From Halichondria panicea (lineage: Eukaryota; Porifera; Demospongiae; Suberitida; Halichondriidae): DNA of 64,000 nucleotides. Under the pieces are notes generated by a model that searched no databases, was not told the origin of the DNA, and saw nothing but the letters and a program-made list of their open reading frames with translations. Both the position numbers and the translations under genes were made by a program. Shown here one piece after another: positions 19,673 to 30,886 of this stretch. The stretch covers positions 842,501 through 906,500 of the forward strand of contig NC_087377.1 of NCBI RefSeq assembly GCF_963675165.1. Reading direction: 5' to 3'. Numbering within the stretch: position 1 is the first letter of the stretch; every line of letters begins with the position of its first letter.

Positions 19673-19816
19673 ACAGGCTCTCCTTTTTTTGTTCTTTATC
19701 ACATCCTTCAATAACATAAAATACTGTCTTAATATCGTTCAATGAGATAAAATACGGTATTAATTGGAGGAATAAACAAAGAAATAGCCGTAGAGTTAGG
19801 AAAAAGGAGAGCCTGT
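19673..19816. mobile_element. 144-bp inverted-repeat element
   Basis: ACAGGCTCTCCTTTTT at the left matches AAAAAGGAGAGCCTGT at the right. There is no coding content. It lies just upstream of the Death-domain gene and 36 bp before the transposon at 19853. Confidence 0.6.
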
Positions 19817-19852
19817 ATCGGGAAGTCGCGTGAGGGTAGAAGGTGGTAGAAG

Positions 19853-21437
19853 CATAGATAGTGTAGTAAGAGGGATTGGAAACGGACCGCGATTGTCGGC
19901 CAGTCCAGGCTGCGCAGGAAGTTAATTCACTGCACCGGAAGCTAATAATAGTTTCTTCACATCACCTTGGGATGGCAGCACAGATTACAGAGCAGACAGA
20001 CAGCACATGAGACCTTGATAAGAGCTAGAGCTAAAGCTAAGAGCAGTGATGAGCATCGAAGGTATAAGTCCAAAATACCAGTCTACATTTGTATAGCTAG
20101 CTTGCTTGTCCATTTTAATATTTGTCCCTTTTAATACAGAGAAACACTCTACTGAGATCGAGAAAAGCCACTAAGCCTCTGTTTGTGAAGACGAAGGATT
20201 CAAGATATTTAGCAGTGCCAGCATCATGTAACTGCACTGACTTTGAGCAACAAAGTTGTAGCTATGAATGGATGATTTACAAGGGAAATACAATTTAATA
20301 GCTATCACTTTAGCGTATTGTGTATTCACACTCTTATACTCTTAGTGTATATAGTTCATTCGATTCATAATTATAATTATGGTTGTTTGATCACACGTAA
20401 AAAAAATAATTATGTGCATCAAATAGAAATGTAGTTAAACAATTCGAGAGGGTTCTAGCCGATTTGCTCACTCAGAAAGGCACTTGCATCAGGGAGGATG
20501 AACAGGTCTCCTACCATGTCAATGAATGATTTGACTGCAAAGGGGCGAGGGGAGTTTTAGGTTTACAATACACGTTGTATATATACGTACCTGACTGTGA
20601 ACTTCAGTCCTTGTGGCATCACTACAGCATCTTGTTGCAGCCAGTGCACTTAGCTCCTTACGGCTAGAAACCGATTTTTCCCAGTGTCCCAGTCGTCCAG
20701 GTATTCATTCTCCAACCCTATAGTATATATCACCCATGGGCAAGTAAACAAGACGGTAGTAACATAATAACGTATGACCAGTATATACATGTACATACGT
20801 CAATTTGTAATTATACATGTAGACTAAACATCACAGCTACTGCCAAAATAAGGCTTTGTTTAGTCAAATGAAGGTGTCTATTGCACAATATACAGCACTC
20901 ACTATAATAATTATAAAGGCATTTAGAAATACTCACGACAAATTATATGCCAAAGAGAGGTACGGAAAAGTGGACATAAATTTAGGTCAATTTGTCATTT
21001 TATCACCATGTTGTGAACTTTTCTTAGTACTTAGCAGGGCCAACTCAACACCATTTCATTCCTTACCTAATTCTCTATCAACAACATCATCAATCTTTAA
21101 TATTGCTTGTATAACAAAAAAGATATAGGTACAGAAAGTCATTCCAGTGTGAAAATGCCGCCAATTTCTGATATAGGACTGGTAAATAAGGTCCCAATAA
21201 ATAATAAGTATCTACATGGTAAGAGAGGCTCTAATAAATACTGCTACTAGTTTTAGTGATTTACCTTTGTCCTAGAACAGGAGAAAACCTTGTCTTTGTA
21301 TCTCTGGACGGGCGTGATTTAGCGCTTATAGCTGCGTTACGCACAGCCTGGATTGTCCACAAGGCCCCAAGTTCATTACATTGCATTGATAAGCCCACGT
21401 GATCCCGTTTCCAATCCCTCTTACTACACTATCTATG
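19853..21437. mobile_element. DNA transposon E1, 1585 bp, 7-bp target duplication
   Basis: Terminal inverted repeats of about 33 bp begin CATAGATAGTGTAGTAAGAG and continue GGATTGGAAACGG. Exact 7-bp direct repeats GTAGAAG flank it (19846-19852 and 21438-21444). It shares ends with E2 (22947-24491) but I see no shared interior. Inside are two minus-strand exon-like pieces (20455-20534 and 20591-20717). No transposase domain is recognisable, so it is probably non-autonomous. The 7-bp duplication is unusual; Dada-type elements make 6-7 bp duplications, but I do not assign the superfamily. Confidence 0.8.
20455..20717 (-). pseudogene. Exon-like host fragment inside transposon E1
   Basis: Exon-like 20591-20717 (acceptor CTATAG, donor GTACG) reads LENEYLDDWDTGKNRFLAV, then an in-frame TAA, then VMPQGLKFTV. 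Exon-like 20455-20534 (acceptor TTTGCAG) reads KSFIDMVGDLFILPDASAFL and SEQIG, then stop. They share phase. I do not recognise the protein. The internal stop and the position inside a short transposon suggest a captured gene piece. Confidence 0.35.
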
Positions 21438-21909
21438 GTAGAAGGGTGAAAATGAGCGTGGGCATGCTGAGCTAGAGATGTTGGACTGCCCACACAGATA
21501 TCTATGACTAATAAAACTTTGCCTGCAGCATGCAAGCTGGACATGGACTTGGAACTGGAAGTTTGCAAGCTCTATAGCTAGCTATAATTATAGTCTAGAT
21601 TGTGTGTTCAGATTCTATCAGACTATTACCTTTTCTTGTGTCTTTCTACATGCTAGTATAGATCAAGAATAGCTTAGTCATCATTATCATATAGCAGGTA
21701 GCTACTGCCACCAGAGCTGGCCACGCTGGTTCTCTGATCTGACTTGCAGCACAGCTTGGGTGGTTGTCTCAGTACATGTACAGTCTTATTAACTCTGAAT
21801 GCGTGGGAGAATACCTTACGTCACGATTGTGGGCTACATATCTCCCACGTTCATAAAAATCCTTGTGGATCACGCGATTTCCCAAACCAGGCCTTACTTT
21901 TTCCATAGA

Positions 21910-22943
21910 GGGTTTTATAAAACAGGGAATGAGAAATGAGGAAATGAGAAATAAGAAATGAGGAAATGAGGAAATAAGAAATAGGAAATGAGGAAATGAA
22001 GAAATAAGAAATAGAATAATAATAATATATTTATGCATGGTTACGATCATCACCATGGCATTAATTTTCATCACAATAATTATGACATTATTATAATAAT
22101 AATTGCACAAAAGTAATGATTGATATCAGCCAAGAAGCTAGTAGGTGACTAAGTATTTAGTTATCAATAATATATAATTATAGTGGCACCTCCACACAGT
22201 ACAGGTTGTCGGACACATTGTAAGAATTAAATTTTACCATCGCTTCAGATGGTACAGTGAGCTTTCTTCCTTAAAGGTAGCATCAGCTTTCACTAGGCAT
22301 TGCTTGTGAGAATGGTAATGGGAATTGCTTTCTTCACCCTGTAGCGAGATTGGATATGATACCAGTACAGTGTACTAATGTCATTACTTCCTGCAGCTTT
22401 ACGACAGACTGGCAGATCATATATTAGAATTTGCTTGGTTTGACAAACAGTTTTGGAGGTTTCTTTGCTGTTACTTACATGTAGATGTTGACATTGAGTC
22501 CAGTCCATTGACTATCACTTGCCCACTGGATTGTGAAATCAGTGAATGTATTGCCAGTATAGCCACGCATAGGTAAATTGTTTGAGACTGTGGGACTGTA
22601 GGACAGTACATGTAAGTACCGTTACGTAGGTAGATCTGATGTCTGAACCATGCCAGTCGTACATGGCACACAAGTAGATAGAGGTAGGGAGTGTCACACC
22701 GTGTACCAGAGGAACATAAGTTCTGTATGGTGGCAGAGCACCAGGAGACTTGTCACCAGGAGGTACGTACCTGTAGCTCAGTAGATGTTAGCTTCGTCTT
22801 CAGACTTGCTCTGCCCATAGATATGCTCTGCCTAACAGCTCATTTCTATTTCTTATTTCTCATTTCCTATTTCTTATTTCCTCATTTCCTCATTTCCTCA
22901 TTTCTCATTTCCTCATTTCTCATTCCCTGTTTTATAACAACCC
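21910..22943. mobile_element. Nested MITE with 9-bp target duplication (Mutator-like)
   Basis: Ends are GGGTTTTATAAAACAGGG at the left and, reverse-complemented, GGGTTGTTATAAAACAGGG at the right. Both continue into GAAATGAG-type repeats that form long inverted arms (21930-22015 and 22838-22925). Exact 9-bp direct repeats TTCCATAGA lie at 21901-21909 and 22944-22952. The size of the duplication and ends starting GGG fit a Mutator-type element; that is inference. Confidence 0.75.
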
Positions 22944-23373
22944 TTCCATAGATGTAGGAGAGAGGGATTGGAAACGGAAGTGGGCCTCGGAAAACATCCG
23001 CGCCTCGCTTTCTTGTCTTCTTTTCTTGCCTCAAAATGAGGAAAATTCATTGCATAAGCGGTGAAAGAAGAGGGAAAGAAACACAATCAACACAACAGTG
23101 CATTGGTGGTACATAGTAATAGTAAGGAGAATGTGCAGAGCTAGTGGTATTGGATACTTGTTTCACAGTAGATATAAAATCATCAGAGGATGCTTAGTTC
23201 CCTGAAATTGTGAATATTTGTGACTGTCAGAGGCTTCTCTTTTGCTGCCAACTTAATTAAATGAAAAAGAAAACCATCAAGAAGTCCACTAGTTTGAGGC
23301 AATAACCATGATCATTCATACGACAAGATACATAATACACCATGTAACTTTCTTAATAATAATTTATTGTTTT

Positions 23374-23536
23374 CACTTTTGATGAATCAATTGTACTATA
23401 TAATATATATACTAGGCTGGTGAACGTACATTTCAATTTCCAATTCATTAAGTATAATTACATACACTTGGAGACAGCAAAAACACTCCACAGCACTGCC
23501 AGTTGCTTTCTAAGTGTAAAACGAGTGGGATCAAAC
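23374..23536 (-). pseudogene. Captured fragment of the Roc/COR-like GTPase gene inside E2
   Basis: Sequence here is clearly homologous to 26242-26396 in the coding exon of the GTPase gene, on the same strand. Long matched stretches include ACTCCACAGCACTGCCAGTT and GTGTAAAACGAGTGGGAT, with small indels and substitutions that break the frame. The parent segment encodes the part around HFKSNWQCCGVFCCLQVYL. It has no introns to lose in this interval, so a DNA or RNA route of capture cannot be told apart. Confidence 0.8.
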
Positions 23537-24960
23537 CGAACAACATTAACAAAAACTTACACAATAAAAATGATTATTATACAGCTATAATTATGATTAG
23601 TTTAGCACTCTAATCAGACAGTCTTAGATGGAGAGAAGCTGGTGAGGTATACAAGGGTGTATATATAGCCGGAACAGCCGATAACATTTACGAGGGCGGT
23701 GACGTGTAGGGGTGTAGAGAGGAGGGGTATGCTTCTGTCTTCTTTTCTTCAGCGTACTCAGTAAGTTTTGGCTTGCGAGGTATTGCTAATATAGATGAAA
23801 CAGCATTTGTAGTAGTTAAATATCTCGGGCCTACAGGCCCTTCTCCACAATCTACTACCGGGCCAATAACAATTATGAGCTCGAGGTAAAAATAGGTGAC
23901 TACACATTCATGCACACAAAAGCTATACATCCACCTGATCCAAAACTAATGCTCTTGGGGTGATCACCAATCATAAGGGAATGTATGCCTAAAATTAAAA
24001 TTTCTGTAACGCTTAGCGTATTCCCAAAAAAGGGATCTTTAGTGGTGCTCTTTAATTCAACTTTTTTCTAGCACTAAATTCTACCAGCTGATGTATGACT
24101 AATTTTCTTTGGCTTGGGGTGATACCACATGATTTACCAACAAGCATATTGAAGTATACGACCTAAACATTAATCATTTCAGAGAAAAAGGAATAAATGT
24201 GTACAATACAAGATTAAACTTACCTAAATTCAATGAAGAAGATAGTAAATAGAGCTTGAATAATGGTTATTCACTATCTATATAAAGCACAGTTGCACTC
24301 GATACTGGAAAACTTGACAGAATACTAGTGACAACTCATAAAATCCTAGATTTGCAATAATCTCAGTTACCCGCGAAGTTCCTGGGGAATAGATTAGCCC
24401 TCATTAAGCGAGGCGCGGATGTTTATCGAGGTCATATGTGAAGTACATTGAAATCTACTTCCGTTTCCAATCCCTCTCTCCTACATCTATGCTTTTTCTT
24501 AAACTGTACGCCCATTTCTTTCTTTGCTGCCTCACTATGTCTTTCTTATGATTTATGGATGAACAGTGACAACAGCAAGAAAAAGTAAGGCCTGGGAACG
24601 AGGCTAGCTCTAGCTCTAGCTCTGATCATGAAGAAGCTGCAACTGAAGTGATCCTGTACCCAACAACAATGGTAAAGGGTCACTAAACTAGAAAGCTGGA
24701 AATGAAATTTTATAAAAATAGAAGGTGGTAATAACTATAATCAAACACAGAACACAGAGCATTATAATAGTCAGTACTTATAGTCAACACAGAGTTCTTG
24801 CATGCTTCTTTACTTGACATCTTTATTCGTCCCTTTCAAGCAACTCCAGTATCTGTATGAAGCATGAGCACAGCATAATCAACCAAAGCTATAGAGAACA
24901 AAACATTAGATTAGACTACAATCAGATTACAAACACACGTACCTTGTCAGGTTATCATGA

Positions 24961-25340
24961 TCAATTGGTGGCACTATGAGCAACTGCAGTTGCTGTCCTC
25001 ACATACTTGTCTTCAATTTCCTCGGCTACATCGTTACGCTCAACAGTAGGCCTCCTTAGACATTCACATATGTAAGGCCATGTCATCGGTGGATGAGTGA
25101 CTTCAAGACGCTTGGCTACTATCATCGTTAGGCGGCACACATTATCTGTGCTACGATCTCGAATATTTTCCAACTCGTAAAACTTCACCCCGAGAGCCAG
25201 TCCCAAGTTGAACCAATCCTTGCTGGCACTTCTCAGATTCTCACAAATTGTTAGAATATCATCTCCAGTCAGAACCGACGACTGTTGTTGTGCAATTTCT
25301 ACTGTTTGGTTTCTGCTAGTAGGCTCCTCTTGTGACGATC
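24961..25340 (-). CDS. Death-domain C-terminal exon of the SH3/Roc-like gene
   Basis: The exon follows an acceptor made by a (TG)n tract ending GTGTAG and runs to a TGA at 24961-24963. It starts GSSQEEPTSRNQTVE and then has a clear Death domain: DDILTICENLRSA, KDWFNLGLALGVKFYELENI, LTMIVAKRLEV, TWPYICECLRRPTVERNDVA and EEIEDKY. The phase-1 donor at 25909 (CTGGAAG/GTAAG) joins it in frame to the GTPase exon, giving NKLE-GSSQ. After the stop there is another donor-like site (CTGACAAG/GTACGTG at about 24943), so the 3' UTR may be spliced. The role would be Death-fold recruitment downstream of the GTPase. Confidence 0.8.
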
Positions 25341-25375
25341 CTACACACACACACACACACACACACAAGTACATA
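25332..25375. repeat. (CA)n microsatellite at the splice acceptor
   Basis: On the minus strand this is (TG)n running directly into the acceptor TGTAG of the Death-domain exon. It acts as the polypyrimidine region, so its length could affect splicing. Confidence 0.85.
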
Positions 25376-25628
25376 TTGCATTGAAAATGGCCAGTTTTAT
25401 GACAAACTGCAATACAGTAAGCATCTGAAAATGCACAATAATTACGATAATTATAGCAAATTAATGGGGAATGCCAGGACTGTAGGAATCAAGATCATGT
25501 ATTTTCCAGACTGAAGGTTTCCGATTATGATAGATGGAATTATGATAAGAGCTTTGTTTAAGTAAGATAGACCTAGGAGCTAACATTATTGTCCGAAGCT
25601 GGCTTATATTCTGAACACCTTTTACTTG

Positions 25629-25865
25629 TGTAATGCTGAAATGGCTCACACTAAAATGTATGGTAAATAGAATTGGACAGTTGTAAGAGTTCTGTTGTCA
25701 TTGTGGGGCAGAGGAAGTAAACAATGTGTACATTGGTTACATGGTTACATGTATGTAAAGTTTTAATACATGTGTAAGTATAGATGATAAAAGTAATGGG
25801 AGTAATTACTTGTGTAATGCTGAAATGGCTCACACTAAAATGTAAAATGTATGGTAAATAGAATT
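25629..25865. repeat. Direct repeat in the intron between GTPase and Death-domain exons
   Basis: GTGTAATGCTGAAATGGCTC followed by ACACTAAAATG and TATGGTAAATAGAATTG occurs at about 25629-25677 and again at about 25810-25866, about 180 bp apart. Confidence 0.8.
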
Positions 25866-25908
25866 GAATTTTATAATTAAAAAGTAATGGGAGTAATTGA
25901 GATCTTAC

Positions 25909-28050
25909 CTTCCAGTTTATTACAAGCAGAGAGCCAATCTTTGTGACCGTCTTCTAGCTGATACGTCTTCTTGAATAGAGTACACCTCATAACATCGTCC
26001 TCAGCCAGCACACGAGCTGGGTGGTGGGGCACTTGGGGACTTGGACTAGAGATAGATTGAGATATGCAGGGACACAAAAACGCAACTTCAGGATCCTCAT
26101 ACGTGTATTTCAGGGCTTTGTAAGCAGATCGAAGACCAGAGTGAATATTTTCAAATATCAATGACAAAATTGTTTTTCGATTATTGGTGGAATGAATTTC
26201 GAGCATTGAAAACCCGTCAATTAGCGTGACAGTACAGTTTCGCTTTTGATGAATAAATTGTACAAAATTTCTACTCGGCTGGTGATCCTCCATTTCAATT
26301 TCCCATTCACATTCTTTAATCAAGTACACTTGTAGACAGCAAAACACTCCACAGCACTGCCAGTTGCTTTTGAAGTGTAAAACGAGTGGGATTAAATTAG
26401 TCTTCAGCAAATCAGCTCGTTTGTCATTGACTTGAGTTGGTGGGAGCAAGGATAGAAGTGATGGCATATAGAAACGCTTATCTTGCCCTCGTGAGAATAA
26501 ACGAAATGGGGTGGCTATCAGCAAGTGCTTGAATATTTCAATCAAATCGATGGGTGCAAAGAGTCCATCGATATAATGCTTTTCAAAATTCTTATCAGAT
26601 AAAAGTTCAATCGTAATAATTCCTTTATCGGTAAATTTTAACCAGTCTCCTAACCCGTGTATTGGAGTGTTACTTCCTCGCACGTATGCAGCATACTCGA
26701 CAAGCTCTGTTACTTTATCGAGAAGCACTTGAGTATCACAGAATACCACATTTGATAGAATGGCAGGATAATAGTGAAAGATGTGATGCTCATGGAAGAA
26801 TTTCAAAGCTTCACAAAGTGCATCTTCGTGAAAATTATGTAGCGTTTTTGCAATTTCTACACATTCGGTCTTGCTTAGAACTTTTCTGTTTTCATCGTTG
26901 GAAACCTTCTCGACAATAATTTCCAAAATAAACCACCAAAAAGGGACAAGGATTTCAATATTCAACTCTTGAGATAGTTTATGAACATATTCACGAATTG
27001 TCTTTGCCACTTCCTTACTGTCAGGATCGCAGTGTTTGCAATCTACAGGAAATATAATCTCTTTCGTTATACCCAAATTGAAAAACATAGTCAACTTCTT
27101 AATGCAGTCTTTCTCCGCAAAATTCAACAACGTTTTATTCTTGTCAGATAATGTTTCTTTGCATTCAGATTGATGGTCTTTGTGAGTACCAATGCATACC
27201 AGCTTGCAGTTTTCACTATGAGATTGAATTGACTGCACGAGATACTTGAAGTTATCCAAAACTGAGAGATGTGACTTGAAACCTTCACCAACTGGCTTAT
27301 TGTCCTTGTAGTATTCAACCAGTGGATGATCGTCAAGGCAGTCAGAGAGACGAAGAATGTACAAAGCTACAGAAATCTTGGGCATGAAGAGTGGCAGTAG
27401 ATTATGAAAGTGTGGTTGCCCACCGCTATCGATTATGTAGATCCAATGAGATCCAAACTTTTCTTGAACAGCAGTACGATCAGCATCAGAAAATCGCTGA
27501 ATATTCGCCATTACATTTGAAACAGTGCTAAGAAATTTACTCTTTTTTCCTTCTAGCTTACTAGTTAAATTTGCTCCAGCTACTGATGGTTCAGTCGCTC
27601 TTAAAGTCGGAGGAGTTGCATCAACTGGCATATCGAATTCGTTGCTAGGTTCAAGTTGCTTCAGAGCAATGCTGACTTCTTGTGGGATAGCAGATGCTTT
27701 AGAGTTAGGATCTGAGCTGGTTACATGAGATTTAATAGCATCAGCAACAATGCGTTGTAGGTCATCACTAGATACTGGTTTCCATGGTCTAGAGGGATCT
27801 TCTTGAGCTTCCATTTTTATCTTTGTAGTGTCACGAATTTGTCGAATACATATCCTCTCTGCTGTGCTAGCTAATGGAGTGCTATTTCGATCTACAGGAG
27901 GAGGCAGTCCCAGAAGGAGATGCTTAGTGGAGGTTTTACCAGTGCCCGCCATTCCAAAGAATAAGATATTGGTAGTGTTCACACGGACAAATCCAGCCTT
28001 CATGGCTTCATTAAGAGCTTGCTCAGACTTAGATGATTCATCATTGAGGG
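25909..28050 (-). CDS. Roc-like GTPase with COR-like region (large exon)
   Basis: One exon of 2142 bp encodes about 714 residues. Near the N-terminus is a P-loop (FFGMAGTGKTS). About 170 residues on is a Walker B/switch II-like IDSGGQPHFHNLLPLF, and then CIGTHKD in place of the usual NKxD. The spacing includes a long Ser/Pro-rich insertion between P-loop and DSGGQ, about 165 residues, far longer than in small GTPases. The following half (ILVPFWWFILEIIVEKV, IIFPVDCKHCD, a winged-helix-like region, GVFCCLQVYLI) resembles the COR-type module that follows Roc domains in ROCO proteins. The start is probably the acceptor TATTATTTCAG at 28051, giving ALNDESSKSEQ; an alternative acceptor lies at about 28079. 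The right neighbour is the SH3 exons, the left a Death-domain exon. Large metazoan ROCO/Death proteins act in stress and death signalling. It is intact, with no frame breaks. Confidence 0.8.
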
Positions 28051-29321
28051 CTGAAATAATAGGAATACAGACTGAAACCTGAAACACAGTATATACTCGA
28101 CTATGTACCCTTGTGTGAGTCACGTACTTCCCTTGAAAAGGTACCCACTACGTATGTACAGTAACAGTAACTTTCTCACAGTTCATATACAAAAACAAGT
28201 CATCTGTATACACAGCAGGAGCGCATGGATATTCATCATTTCTTTAATATTACTTTTTCATTTCCCTTGTTAGTATTATGATGATATCAAGTGATGAATG
28301 AAATGGTTCACTGTCAATAAAGTGAGCGTGTGTTGTAATACTCATGATATTAATGAATCATAAAACAAAGTATACACATGCATGAAGTCCATGCAGCAAT
28401 CTAACAATGACCACACGATAATTGAATACAATGTACACTAGTCTCACTTGCTTTACGCTATAATTATAGGCAAGCTATGAAGTTGCTTTGTTCTCAGATT
28501 CCTTGTGTCCTGATATTGCTGATTCAGTCACAGTTTCACCCGTTTATATGATCGTACAACAAATTTATGAATAAAACAAAATTAGAGTTTTTCTGTTAAT
28601 TGTGCAAAAACGCTAATGCAAACAGTACGGGGAACTTTATTCTGATGGCTACTGTATATATGTTATTATATACTCATGCAAGAGGCTAATACAACTAGAG
28701 CTAGAGGCATGCTGACGCTTTTGAGAATGGAATTTTAGTAGTGTATGAGAACATGCATTATGGACTAAGTCAGCAAAGAAGACTGGAGTCTTGGACATAA
28801 CTATGGCTCTTCTGGGGCTATAGGATCAGGATAAGCAAAGAAGCAACAATCACAATTATAATTATAGTGATCCTTTTTTCATTCTTCTTGGCACGGGATC
28901 ACTTAACAGTAAAAACGTACCTCGAATAAAGGACGCGTGTAGCTAGCTAGCCATGCAGCGGAAGTTCCGTTTTTGCTTGCTTATATTCAACAACAAAGCT
29001 TTAACGCCTTAACACAACTTGTTGTGTGAAGACTATCTATGCTGTTGACGCAGTGCCATGAAGCCTACTATATACATGACTATACAATGATTGATCATGC
29101 ATAAATATATAATATACATGCAATGCAATATTCAACACAGACGACATAATAATTATATAACTTTAATACAGCAACCCTAATCCGCACTATTATTATAAGA
29201 AGGTGAATGACATAAAGTAATCCAATATATCAGGAGAATATTGACTTGGGCACTACAAATGATATAGAAAACCTCCCATAGTACAGTGTGTGTGCGTGTG
29301 CGTGCAATGTCAAGTTCTTAC
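28051..29321. other. Intron or spacer between SH3 exons and the GTPase exon
   Basis: 1.27 kb without a recognisable exon. Part of it (about 28240-28640) is paralogous to 32570-33010: shared blocks include GTGATGAATGAAATGGTTCAC, CAATAAAGTGA and TTCTCAGATTC. Small exons here cannot be excluded. They decide whether the SH3 and GTPase parts are one gene. Confidence 0.6.
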
Positions 29322-30389
29322 CTGGTTCTGGTGGAGGCTCGGCTGGTACCGGGATGAATTCTATAAAGATACTTGGGAAGACCCCCTCCTTATTGTTGAG
29401 CCTCCCTCTAAACCATCCCTCCTCCTCTTCTGCTATCACCTCAACGATCTACACAACAAAGCAGAATACTCATTTATCATCTAAATACATGTACAATATA
29501 AATGTAAAACCTCGGACTTCCTAACAAGATGAGCAGTTATTACTCTGCCTAACACTTTATGATGGTACAGTGCACATAAGAAAGGAAAGCACATGACTCT
29601 AGTGTATAAGAGAATAATCTGCATGACAATAGACTGGTTTACACAGTTAATAAACATCAACAGCCCTGCACAGAACAGTCAAGTTTTAATTACCTGTCCA
29701 GCTTCAAGAGAAAGCTCGTTAGGACTTTCTGCAACAAAGCTGTACACCACCTTAGCACGTCGGCTCTTTATAGCTCCTCCACCATCTGAAATCACGCAGA
29801 CACGCACATGCATGTAACGTTAGCATAGTTTACAAACATCAGGATATTTTCCTTGTAGCTCTAACTAACTAACAAAGTCTGTTAAGTACCTCGCACAACC
29901 GGTGGCTCTGATGGTGGTTGTGCTGGAGGTGGGATCTTGGCTGGTCTCATTTTGATAAAATTGACAGGGAAGAGCCCTCTTTCTCCATTCAGAGTTCCTT
30001 CACACCAGCCTTCATCAACCTGTGTGTGTAAGTGGGTGGGCTTGTATTGATCCTGTAATGTTAATTTATGGGTGAAAACAGAAAAACGAAAGTCTAGGTG
30101 CACAGAGCTCCCTCTGAAACTAGAACCAACACCCTTTCAGAGGAGGTTATTGCTCCAAATACAGACTCCCCCACACAGGGAGATACCAGCCTGACCACTA
30201 CATACAATACCATTTACAAGACACACTACACACAAAACAAAACACTGTCACAATAGAGAAGAAGCCTGGATCCCTAAACAGTGAAGCAACACACATAACT
30301 CACTGTCACAACATCTTGAATGATATCCCCTACATTCAAAGACAGCTCACCATCTTGAGTTTTCGGAAACGCAAAAAGAACTTCTGCCG
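29322..30389 (-). CDS. Tandem SH3-domain exons (two SH3 domains)
   Basis: Four exons with matching phases: 30304-30389, 29890-30019, 29694-29785 and 29322-29448. The first pair forms SH3-[29 protein letters not shown], then [20 protein letters not shown] and FIKMRP. The second pair forms SH3-[21 protein letters not shown], then [20 protein letters not shown] and [18 protein letters not shown]-like strand, E-L-x-L, G-W and F-P-x-x-F motifs are all present, split by an intron at the same place in each domain. Pro-rich linkers follow both ([19 protein letters not shown]). Organisation is similar to CD2AP/CIN85 adaptors. The last exon ends at a strong phase-1 donor (CCAG/GTAAG) pointing to a further exon on the left, and the phase matches the GTPase exon acceptor at 28051. 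The N-terminus lies to the right of 30389 and was not found. Confidence 0.75.
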
Positions 30390-30886
30390 CTGTTTGGAAA
30401 AACAACATTAATGTGTATCAGGAAGAACAACATAATTATACAACACAAACAAATTCAATGATTTTCTGATTTTTTGAGAGGCTTATAGAAGGAGCTCTTT
30501 CAGATAGCTTGCTCAAATCTCAAATTTAAAACGGGCCATAATTTCTCTTTCAGAAAAATACCATGGGCTACTGTATAGCGGGTATATTTCGAGGGTATAA
30601 ATGTTCGCAGTTTTCGCCTGTACCGGGAAATTTTATACCCATGAAAATTTATGAATAGTACTATTAGTAGGCGTGTTCAGTATTATTGACCACACCTATC
30701 GACAATAAGAGGAAAGAAAAAAGGAATCAAGAGACAAGGACGCCGGTATAGGCCTGATTGTTTTGTACTGGTGCATGCATGCATGGTATCCCCTGATCAT
30801 GGCCTGCACAGCAAACGTTCTGCTAGAGGTGGAAGACATAGTGCCTCACCGATTCTATTATTTTATACAGGCATTCGAGCTCTGGG

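Larger units (their letters stand above)
21904..24491. mobile_element. DNA transposon E2 (same family as E1), interrupted near its left end
   Basis: The right end reverse-complements to CATAGATGTAGGAGAGAGGG, matching 22947 onward over about 35 bp. A subterminal block AACATCCGCGCCTCGCTT is also inverted. The 7-bp duplication CTTTTTC lies at 21897-21903 and 24492-24498. That places the original left end at 21904, six bases (CATAGA) before a nested MITE (21910-22943) inserted. The rest of E2 is 22944-24491. The interior carries a copy of part of the GTPase gene (23374-23536) and an unrecognised minus-strand frame at 23688-23890. No transposase is seen. Confidence 0.8.

Noticed and set aside
28051-28123. 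Start of the GTPase at the Met upstream (MTHTRVHSRV)
   Set aside because: The extension is interrupted by two good acceptor sites, so it is more likely intron than N-terminus.
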